From NCBI RefSeq assembly GCF_007004725.1, contig NZ_ML660174.1, positions 57,179 through 121,178 of the forward strand: a DNA stretch of 64,000 nt, in the 5' to 3' direction. Every line of letters begins with the position of its first letter. The stretch's first letter is position 1. Below the pieces are notes generated by a model that was given only the letters and a program-made list of their open reading frames with translations, did no database searches and had not been told where the DNA came from. Position numbers and translations under genes: made by a program. Shown one piece after another: positions 54,219 to 64,000 of the stretch. The DNA comes from Aliikangiella coralliicola. GTDB taxonomy: Bacteria; Pseudomonadota; Gammaproteobacteria; Enterobacterales; Kangiellaceae.

Positions 54219-56438
54219 ATGGTAAAAGTACACGACATTCGCACACCGAAAGATATTAATGATAGTCACTATCATCAATGGTGTTTATCAATTCAACCTG
54301 AAAATGATCCGAATGATCAAGAAGGGTGGGATAAAGCGACTGAGCTTTTACAACAGGTAAGTCAACAGGAAACCGGCGATAAAGCGGCGAAACTCCCTGA
54401 TATTTTTGAACAGAGCTTTGAGATGGGAAATATTCTTTCCTCATTGAATGCTAATAATACAACATTGATAGCCGCTATTCTCTATCCCTTTGTTGATGCT
54501 GAGTTATTGAATATCGAAACAATTCAGGAGCAATGTTCAAGCAAAATTGCCAATAGAATTAAGGGCGTTGCGACTATGGATGCTATTCGGGCTTTGCAGT
54601 CAAACTACGCTGAAAGTAATGATCCCGGCCATATTGATAACCTGCGTAAGATGCTGCTCACGATGGTTGATGATGTCAGAGTGGTATTAATCAAACTGGC
54701 AGAAAGATTATGCATATTACGCAAAGCAGTAAAGTCCGATTCTGAAAAACGTATTCTTGTAGCCCAGGAAGTCAATGATGTCTACGCACCTTTGGCGAAC
54801 AGGTTAGGTATCGGGCAGTTAAAGTGGGAAATGGAAGACTTGGCCTTTCGGATTTTAAAACCCGATGAGTATAAAAAAATTGCCAAAAGCCTTGCAGAAA
54901 AGCGTGGAGCGCGTGAAATTTATGTGGAGAAGGTTTTACAGATTATCGGTGACTCTTTAGCTGACTTTAATGTCGATGCGGAGCTTCAGGGAAGAGCGAA
55001 ACACATATTTAGCATTTGGAAAAAAATGCAACGTAAACAAGTTGGCTTTGAAGAAATTTATGATGTTCGTGCGGTGCGTGTTCTGGTTCCAAAAATACAG
55101 GATTGTTATACGGTTCTTGGTGCAGTCCATGGCCTTTGGAAACACATTCCCAAAGAATTTGATGATTATGTTGCGACGCCAAAGGAGAATGGTTATCGGT
55201 CGTTGCATACGGCAGTGGTTGGCATGGAAGGTAAAACGCTTGAAATTCAAATTCGCACACACGAAATGCATCAGGAGTCTGAGTTAGGTGTTGCCGCGCA
55301 CTGGAAATATAAAGAAGGCAAAGCTGCGCCGAGCGATGGTTATGAGGCGAAAATAGCCTGGTTGAGGCAATTGCTGGAGTGGCAAGATGAAGTGACTGAG
55401 TCTGCTGATATTGTTGAAGAGTTTCGCAACCAGGTATTGGAAGAAAGAATTTATGTGTTTACACCGCGAGGCAAATTAATTGACTTACCGAGCGGGTCAA
55501 CTGCTGTCGATTTTGCTTATCGAGTTCATACCGAAGTAGGGCATCGTTGCAGAGGGGCTAAAGTTAACGGCAGAATTATTCCTTTAACTCAGCCAATCGA
55601 AACGGGGCAACGAATTGAAATTCTAACCAGTAAAACCGGCGGACCTAGTCGAGACTGGTTAAGCGAGCATCAAGGTTACGTTAAATCCTCTCGCGCCCGA
55701 TCCAAAATTCACCAGTGGTTTCGACACCAGGATAAAGATAAAAATATTGCGGCGGGTAAACAATTATTAGAAAAAGAAATCCATAAGCATAATTTTCGCC
55801 AAGTTGATTATTTAAAAGTGGCCAGGCATTTTAACTTTAACAAAGAAGAAGAGTTATTTGCTGGTATCGGTGTTGGCGACAAAGGCTTACATCAGGTCAC
55901 TAACTACATTCGCAGTATTCAAGAAGCTCAACCGCCGATCAACCGCGATACAGTGATCAAAAGACCCGCTAAGGTTACCAAGCGCAGCGCGTCCAGTGAT
56001 ATTCTGGTTGAAGGCGTCGGCAATTTACTCACGCGAATGGCAGGTTGTTGTAAACCTGTTCCAGGCGATATGATAGCAGGTTATGTCACGGTGGGGAGGG
56101 GGATTATGATCCATCGTTCGGACTGTCATTATTTGTTAACATCACAAAAATCGAACCCTGAAAAAGTACTTAGCGTTGACTGGAGTGACTCGGTCAACGA
56201 AAGTTATCTTATTGACTTGCTCATTAAAGCTTATGATCGTAAAGGTTTGTTAGGAGACGTAACCACATTAATGGCAGATGAAAAAGTGAGTGTAACCAGT
56301 CTCAATACTCATGTTAATAAAAAGCGATTAATGGTCAGCATTCATATTCAAATTGAAGTTTCCAGTATCAATGCCTTGTCTCGAATTATGTCGCGGATTG
56401 AAAGATTGCCAACAATCGTGAGTGTACAGAGAAAATAA
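54219..56438 (+). CDS. relA: (p)ppGpp synthetase RelA
   Basis: 739 residues. Ribosome-associated alarmone synthetase. The N-terminal HD-like hydrolase domain is degenerate (AAILYPFVDAELL in place of the HD metal motif), marking it as monofunctional RelA, not SpoT. Synthetase motifs: YDVRAVRVLV, FDDYVATPKENGYRSLHTAVVG and LEIQIRTHEMHQESELGVAAHWKYKEG. Then TGS (YVFTPRGKLIDLPSGSTAVDFAYRVHTEVGHRCRGAKVNG), a zinc-finger-like region with MAGCCKPVPGD, and a C-terminal ACT domain (YDRKGLLGDVTTLMADEKVSVTSLNTHV). Start ATG has GCGGAAAG upstream. Confidence 0.97.
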   Translation: MVKVHDIRTPKDINDSHYHQWCLSIQPENDPNDQEGWDKATELLQQVSQQETGDKAAKLPDIFEQSFEMGNILSSLNANNTTLIAAILYPFVDAELLNIETIQEQCSSKIANRIKGVATMDAIRALQSNYAESNDPGHIDNLRKMLLTMVDDVRVVLIKLAERLCILRKAVKSDSEKRILVAQEVNDVYAPLANRLGIGQLKWEMEDLAFRILKPDEYKKIAKSLAEKRGAREIYVEKVLQIIGDSLADFNVDAELQGRAKHIFSIWKKMQRKQVGFEEIYDVRAVRVLVPKIQDCYTVLGAVHGLWKHIPKEFDDYVATPKENGYRSLHTAVVGMEGKTLEIQIRTHEMHQESELGVAAHWKYKEGKAAPSDGYEAKIAWLRQLLEWQDEVTESADIVEEFRNQVLEERIYVFTPRGKLIDLPSGSTAVDFAYRVHTEVGHRCRGAKVNGRIIPLTQPIETGQRIEILTSKTGGPSRDWLSEHQGYVKSSRARSKIHQWFRHQDKDKNIAAGKQLLEKEIHKHNFRQVDYLKVARHFNFNKEEELFAGIGVGDKGLHQVTNYIRSIQEAQPPINRDTVIKRPAKVTKRSASSDILVEGVGNLLTRMAGCCKPVPGDMIAGYVTVGRGIMIHRSDCHYLLTSQKSNPEKVLSVDWSDSVNESYLIDLLIKAYDRKGLLGDVTTLMADEKVSVTSLNTHVNKKRLMVSIHIQIEVSSINALSRIMSRIERLPTIVSVQRK

Positions 56439-56525
56439 ACCAGTAGAACTGTTAAGTTGTAAAATCACTTGAGTCGTAAAACCTGTTGAATCGCAAAATT
56501 AGTAACCGAATCGATTGAGAAGATT

Positions 56526-57356
56526 GTGTCTGAAATTCAAAAAGAAAATATTGCAGAAAAATTATTAGCCCAGGTTGAGAATAGTTCAGGAATTGATAAA
56601 TTGCTGGCGGTAATGTCCTCACTAAGAGATCGGGAAGGGGGCTGTCCCTGGGATTTAGAGCAGGACTATCAGACTATTTTACCCTTTACTATTGAAGAAG
56701 TTTATGAGGTGGCAGAGGCAATTGAATCTAAAGACTTTGACAGTTTAAAAGATGAATTAGGTGACTTGTTGTTTCAAGTGGTTTTTTATGCGCAACTTAC
56801 GAAAGAGGAAAAACGATTTGATTTTTATGCCATTGTAGAAAATATTTGTGACAAGTTGGTACGAAGGCACCCGCACGTATTTGGAGATGTTCAATTTGAA
56901 AGTGAAAAACAACTGAAGCAAGCATGGGAAGAACAGAAACACCAGGAAAGGCAACAAAAATCGAAAACGAATACCAGTGTTTTAGATGATATTCCTAAAG
57001 CACTTCCAGAGCTAAAGCGAGCACAAAAAATACAGAAGCGAGTCGCAAAAATTGGATTTGACTGGGAAAATGTTGACCAAGTATGGGACAAAGTGAAAGA
57101 GGAGTGCGAAGAAATAACCCTGGCAGCTGATCAAGGCGATTCTGAAAATTTAGAAGAAGAAGTCGGCGACCTTTTATTCGCCGTGGTTAATCTGAGTCGT
57201 CACTATGGTATTGATGCCGATATGGCGCTTAGAAAAGCAAATCAAAAGTTTGATTCTAGATTTCGCAAAGTAGAAACTTTCAGTGAGAAACCGCTTAACC
57301 AGTCGACTCTGGAGGAATTGGAATTACTGTGGCAACGGGCGAAAAAAACTCGTTAA
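56526..57356 (+). CDS. mazG: Nucleoside triphosphate pyrophosphohydrolase MazG
   Basis: 276 residues, two MazG domains. First: CPWDLEQDYQTILPFTIEEVYEVAEAI with DELGDLLFQVVFYAQL (EExxE/D metal motif); second: DKVKEECEEITLAA with EEEVGDLLFAVVNLSRHYG. Hydrolyses NTPs and dNTPs to NMP and PPi, and in E. coli affects ppGpp levels and MazEF. The gene starts with GTG; E. coli length is 263. Placed between relA and pyrG as in E. coli. No mazEF toxin-antitoxin pair is present here. Confidence 0.95.
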   Translation: MSEIQKENIAEKLLAQVENSSGIDKLLAVMSSLRDREGGCPWDLEQDYQTILPFTIEEVYEVAEAIESKDFDSLKDELGDLLFQVVFYAQLTKEEKRFDFYAIVENICDKLVRRHPHVFGDVQFESEKQLKQAWEEQKHQERQQKSKTNTSVLDDIPKALPELKRAQKIQKRVAKIGFDWENVDQVWDKVKEECEEITLAADQGDSENLEEEVGDLLFAVVNLSRHYGIDADMALRKANQKFDSRFRKVETFSEKPLNQSTLEELELLWQRAKKTR

Positions 57357-59402
<2,046 letters not shown>

Positions 59403-59501
59403 TTACCTGAAAGGTAAATCCTCGAAGTGTTGAGGTTATAACTGTAAGATAAAGTCAAAGCTTTCTTTGACAGGCGAACTTATCAATTAAGAGTATCATG
59501 T

Positions 59502-60335
59502 ATGAATATTTGCGGATTTGAAGTTGGTATTGATAAAGCATTTTTTCTTATTGCTGGCCCTTGCGTTATTGAAAGTGAACAGCTCGCGTTGGACACCGCT
59601 GGTTATATGAAAGAAGTCACTGATCGTTTAGGGATAAACTACATTTATAAATCGTCTTTTGATAAAGCGAATCGTTCTTCGCACACTAGTTTTCGCGGCC
59701 CAGGAATTGAGAAAGGATTGCAGATTCTTGAGACAGTTAAAAAACAAATTAATGTACCCGTATTAACTGATGTCCACGAAGATACGCCAATGAATGAAGT
59801 TGCTGCAGTCGTTGATGTACTGCAAACACCGGCATTTTTATGCCGACAAACGAACTTTATTCAAAGAGTCTGCGAAGCTGGTAAACCAGTTAATATCAAG
59901 AAGGGTCAGTTTTTAGCGCCTTGGGATATGGTTAACGTTGTTAATAAGGCTCGCTCGACAGGTAATGAAAATATTATGGTATGTGAGCGAGGCGCATCTT
60001 TTGGTTATAACAACTTGGTCTCTGATATGAGAGGGCTGGCGGTAATGCGCGAAACCGGCGCGCCAGTTGTATATGATGCAACCCATTCGGTGCAATTGCC
60101 CGGCGGTCAGGGGAGTTCTTCTGGCGGTCAAAGGGAACACGTACCTGTGTTGGCAAGGGCGGCGATTGCTGCGGGTATCTCCGGCATTTTTATGGAGACA
60201 CACCCGGATCCGGCGAATGCAAAGAGCGACGGTCCAAATTCTTGGCCGATGTATGAAATCGAAAAGCTGTTGAAAACATTAACAGAAATTGACTCGGTCG
60301 TTAAGCAGTCAGGTTTTGCAGAGATGAGCCTTTGA
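59502..60335 (+). CDS. kdsA: 3-deoxy-D-manno-octulosonate 8-phosphate synthase
   Basis: 277 residues. Condenses PEP with arabinose 5-phosphate to Kdo-8-phosphate for lipid A core, so the organism makes LPS. Signatures: [61 protein letters not shown] and [32 protein letters not shown]. Of the two classes, the residue pattern [13 protein letters not shown] fits the metal-independent E. coli type (Asn in the position of Cys). Between pyrG and eno, a common arrangement in Vibrio/Pseudomonas-like genomes. Confidence 0.97.
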   Translation: MNICGFEVGIDKAFFLIAGPCVIESEQLALDTAGYMKEVTDRLGINYIYKSSFDKANRSSHTSFRGPGIEKGLQILETVKKQINVPVLTDVHEDTPMNEVAAVVDVLQTPAFLCRQTNFIQRVCEAGKPVNIKKGQFLAPWDMVNVVNKARSTGNENIMVCERGASFGYNNLVSDMRGLAVMRETGAPVVYDATHSVQLPGGQGSSSGGQREHVPVLARAAIAAGISGIFMETHPDPANAKSDGPNSWPMYEIEKLLKTLTEIDSVVKQSGFAEMSL

Positions 60336-60458
60336 TGTTTAACCAGAATGTGGATATTAGCGCGAACTTAACTCGATTTTCTTAAAAAGAATAAGTTAGT
60401 TCAGCTCTGAATCGATTAGAGATAAAATCAAATTCACTTAATTAATTTTTAAATGTAA

Positions 60459-61754
<1,296 letters not shown>

Positions 61755-61767
61755 AGAAATAGTGAGT

Positions 61768-61797
61768 AGAGCGAGCCGTAAGGCTTGCTCTCTTTTT
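61768..61797 (+). terminator. Terminator/attenuator between eno and ftsB
   Basis: AGAGCGAGCC (61768-61777) pairs with GGCTTGCTCT (61782-61791) with one G-U pair and loop GTAA, followed by TTTTT. The T tract ends only eight bases before the ftsB ATG (61805), so the hairpin covers the ribosome-site region of ftsB. Confidence 0.9.
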
Positions 61798-61804
61798 GGA
61801 TAAT

Positions 61805-62083
61805 ATGAAAATACTTGGTGTCATTTTTTTTGTTTTAATCTGCTTACTGCAATATCGAATTTGGTGGGGCGAAGGTAGCTATCGTGAAATTAACGAACTT
61901 AAAACAAAAATAGCTGAACAACAGGCGCAAAATCGTTTGTTAAAAGAGCAAAACGAATTATTAAAAAAAGAAATTCTGGCACTAAGAAAAAATCCTGCCG
62001 TACTTGAAGAAAAAGCCCGAGAACAACTTGGTTTGATCAAGCCTGGTGAAACTTTTTACCGCGTTATTCCGAAAGAAAAATAA
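61805..62083 (+). CDS. ftsB: Cell division protein FtsB
   Basis: 92 residues. A single membrane helix at the N terminus (MKILGVIFFVLICLLQYRIWWG) and a periplasmic coiled coil (ELKTKIAEQQAQNRLLKEQNELLKKEILALRK), ending in the conserved REQLGLIKPGETFYRVIP. It joins FtsL and FtsQ in the divisome. The ATG at 61805 is preferred; an in-frame TTG at 61796 lies inside the terminator T tract. No clear Shine-Dalgarno. Between eno and ispD, as in E. coli. Confidence 0.94.
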   Translation: MKILGVIFFVLICLLQYRIWWGEGSYREINELKTKIAEQQAQNRLLKEQNELLKKEILALRKNPAVLEEKAREQLGLIKPGETFYRVIPKEK

Positions 62084-62175
62084 TGTTGTCCCACTTTGAA
62101 AAGTACGTACAGTCATTCAAGCAAACTTCGTCAGTTAACTGTTAATCATGAAATAATTATTGGAGATGTTTATTA

Positions 62176-62898
62176 ATGCATCAAGATTTGTCAAGCGTTA
62201 GTGGAGTTGTTGCGATTGTCCCTGCAGCAGGTGTCGGTAGTCGAATGGGAACAGATGTTCCTAAACAATATTTAAAGCTAAACAACAAAACAATATTAGA
62301 TATTACGCTTGATAAGCTACTAAAGTTTGAACCAATTTCGCTAGTTGTTCTTGTTATTTCTCCGCAGGATTCACACTACACCAAACTCGAAAACATCGAG
62401 CATAAAAATATTGTCGTTATTGAAGGCGGCGAGGAAAGGAGCAATTCAGTGCACAACGCTTTGCGATACTTGTTCGATAGTGGTTTAGCAGATGATGTAC
62501 CTGTAATGGTCCATGACGCGGCACGTCCTTGTATAACCCATGAAGATTTGGAAAAACTATACCAATCTTTTCAAGCTGACCAGCAGGCATGTCTTTTAGC
62601 TGCGCCGGTGATTGACACGTTGCAGTCAATTACACCAGAAAAACAAGTTGTTAATGTTGTGGAGCGCGATCATTTAGTTCGTGCGTTTACTCCCCAAATG
62701 GCGAGATTTATTGATTTAAACAACTCATTAGGGAAGGCAATTGATAACCGTAACATGGTCACAGATGAGGTTTCCGCATTAACCTTATCAGGGCACCCTG
62801 TCAGAGTTGTTCTTGGTCGAAGTGATAATATAAAAATTACAAATACTGAAGATTTACCGCTCGCTGAATTTTATTTGAACAAATATGAAAACAGTTGA
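62176..62898 (+). CDS. ispD: 2-C-methyl-D-erythritol 4-phosphate cytidylyltransferase
   Basis: 240 residues. Third step of the MEP isoprenoid pathway (CTP + MEP to CDP-ME). Nucleotide-binding AAGVGSRMGTDVPKQYLKL at ~14-32 with conserved Arg and Lys, GGEERSNSVHNALRYL, VMVHDAARPC and VTDEVSALTLSGHPVRVVLG are all visible. Start ATG has GGAGATG upstream. ispF, its usual neighbour, is not the next gene; instead a RAYT transposase gene follows convergently. Confidence 0.96.
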   Translation: MHQDLSSVSGVVAIVPAAGVGSRMGTDVPKQYLKLNNKTILDITLDKLLKFEPISLVVLVISPQDSHYTKLENIEHKNIVVIEGGEERSNSVHNALRYLFDSGLADDVPVMVHDAARPCITHEDLEKLYQSFQADQQACLLAAPVIDTLQSITPEKQVVNVVERDHLVRAFTPQMARFIDLNNSLGKAIDNRNMVTDEVSALTLSGHPVRVVLGRSDNIKITNTEDLPLAEFYLNKYENS

Positions 62899-63003
62899 GA
62901 GTGTAAACAATTATCATTATTTGCATAATTTAGCTTTGAATTAGTTAGACACTCTGCTGAAAAATAAAATACATACTTGCAATAAGCGAATATTAAATCG
63001 TTG

Positions 63004-63993
63004 CTAGTTCGATAAGGATTTATACAACAACTTAGCAGCGGCGATGCCATGTAAACAGCGAACCTCCCACAGCCTGGCTTTCTGCCGAATTTTCTGGATA
63101 GAACCAACGACTCGAAAGTAATTGTTGCCATAGTTTTCAATTTGTTTAAGCCAATGATTCTTGCGTAAGTTTAAGCGGTCAAGTGTGGGAGCAATATGCA
63201 CGGGAATGTCAGCCTTCCCAGGTTTAACGATAGCGCGACCAGTCCATTCAACCAGTTCAATATAGTCCTGCAATCGCATCGGCAGCGGGTAAGGTCTCAC
63301 TTTTCCGGCTACCGGAGTGACTTCATCTTTCCAGGGACAAAGCTGTTTAACTGAGTCAATATTATCGAGTCGTTGTTTGATTGAAGTATGCTGAGACTCA
63401 GCCAGTTTGTCCGTGATCTTTGCTCTGACCGGGTTCAGGTCGACATAAGCCATACAGGAGAAAAGGGCGGCTTCATCAAGTAAGGCTTGAGAAGTATAAC
63501 GACCTTCCCAGAACTTCCCGGTACAGTCATCTTCCCGATTACTGTTTTTAGCCAATGGCTCGTTTAATCGGCGCATAAACCAGGATAAATCACCGAGTCG
63601 TTGTCGGTAGAGTGCGAGTCTTTCACTATCATGTAGAATCGCCATTTTTTTCATCGCTCTCAAACGAGGATTAATGGCCTGGTCAGGCCGTCCGGGAAAC
63701 AATTCCAGCCAACGCTCAGCGACCTCATCATCGGTCCAATTTAAGGGGGCCTTAGGGTCGAGGTAGAGGACGATATGATAATGATTATTCATAACGGCAT
63801 AGGCATAGATTTCAATCGCGAAAAGCTCACAGAGCGCTTTCATGCGTTTTTCTAGCCAGTGTTTACGATGCGAATAGTTACGACCGGAGTGTTGGTCGAC
63901 ACCACAGAGGAAGGTTCTTCGGACACAGCGATTGGTGCAGTGGTAAAAGCCGGGGTTTTGAGAGTCGACCAGTTTTTTACGAGGGATAGCCAT
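63004..63993 (-). CDS. RAYT-like transposase (REP-associated tyrosine transposase family, IS200-related)
   Basis: 329 residues. Y1 HUH nuclease of the IS200/RAYT (DUF1568) superfamily: the HUH metal motif is in VMNNHYHIVLYLD (~68-80), preceded by FYHCTNRCVRRTFLCG, and the helical C-terminal part with AYVDLNPVRAKI (~200-211) is diagnostic. RAYTs are domesticated single-copy relatives of IS200 transposases that act on REP palindromes. The start ATG is only seven bases from the window end, so its 5' flank cannot be checked; no flanking REP-like palindromes were found on the 3' side. Lies convergent to ispD. Confidence 0.85.
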   Translation of the reverse strand: MAIPRKKLVDSQNPGFYHCTNRCVRRTFLCGVDQHSGRNYSHRKHWLEKRMKALCELFAIEIYAYAVMNNHYHIVLYLDPKAPLNWTDDEVAERWLELFPGRPDQAINPRLRAMKKMAILHDSERLALYRQRLGDLSWFMRRLNEPLAKNSNREDDCTGKFWEGRYTSQALLDEAALFSCMAYVDLNPVRAKITDKLAESQHTSIKQRLDNIDSVKQLCPWKDEVTPVAGKVRPYPLPMRLQDYIELVEWTGRAIVKPGKADIPVHIAPTLDRLNLRKNHWLKQIENYGNNYFRVVGSIQKIRQKARLWEVRCLHGIAAAKLLYKSLSN

Positions 63994-64000
63994 ATGAATT

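Noticed and set aside
56526..57356. mazEF toxin-antitoxin genes beside mazG
   Set aside because: No frame of suitable size lies between relA and mazG; only mazG is present.
62897..62958. Inverted repeat AGAGTGT/ACACTCT after ispD as a transposon end
   Set aside because: Only seven base pairs, no partner visible on the other side of the RAYT gene because the window ends.

Overview
This 64 kb window is ordinary chromosomal DNA from a Gram-negative gammaproteobacterium of moderate to low GC. Signs of this are a monofunctional RelA, KdsA (lipopolysaccharide), OmpW, a TonB-dependent receptor, a BarA-type tripartite kinase, a split B12-dependent ribonucleotide reductase and a GlyGly-CTERM surface protein. 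The mix suggests a marine heterotroph near Kangiella/Aliikangiella/Pleionea; that placement is inference. No rRNA, tRNA, CRISPR array, prophage or complete insertion sequence was recognised. The one mobile-element-related gene is a RAYT-like HUH transposase at the right end.

Left part (1-14.4 kb): the tail of an AbgT-family transporter and a secreted protein of unknown function are followed by an aerobic phenylacetate (paa) region. It holds a PaaI thioesterase, the PaaJ thiolase, the PaaABCDE epoxidase, the PaaX repressor, a fused enoyl-CoA hydratase/3-hydroxyacyl-CoA dehydrogenase and a MarR regulator. Maleylacetoacetate isomerase follows. paaK, paaZ and paaG are not in the window. Next comes a DUF3466-like GlyGly-CTERM protein, with a decayed C-terminal duplicate of itself behind it.

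14.9-25.9 kb: electron-transfer flavoprotein (etfBA) and its quinone oxidoreductase are divergent and would take electrons from acyl-CoA dehydrogenation. Then come a Tat-exported amidase, OmpW with a consensus FNR/Anr site, a TetR/short-chain-dehydrogenase divergon with two near-identical 28-bp operators, and nrdJab preceded by two NrdR boxes.

25.9-33.2 kb: one minus-strand MoxR/Bat operon (moxR, DUF58, DUF4381, batA, batB-TPR fusion, batD) with overlapping genes. 33.3-45.3 kb: a DUF5062 protein, a small exported protein plus a His/Glu-rich TonB receptor (probably zinc), ttcA, a SpmAB-like membrane protein, an RNA methyltransferase, DUF1820-queF, a CBS protein, a YfcC transporter and a POT peptide transporter.

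45.6-64 kb: acuI/yhdH, a DUF4442 protein, mtaB, barA with an upstream periplasmic-binding-like protein, then rlmD-relA-mazG-pyrG-kdsA-eno-ftsB-ispD, a conserved gammaproteobacterial housekeeping run, and the RAYT gene.

No clearly unprecedented multi-gene system was found. The best new leads are the decayed tandem GlyGly-CTERM copy with its duplicated terminator, the twin TetR operators, the unknown secreted barrel-like protein at 816-1958 and several unexplained palindromes.
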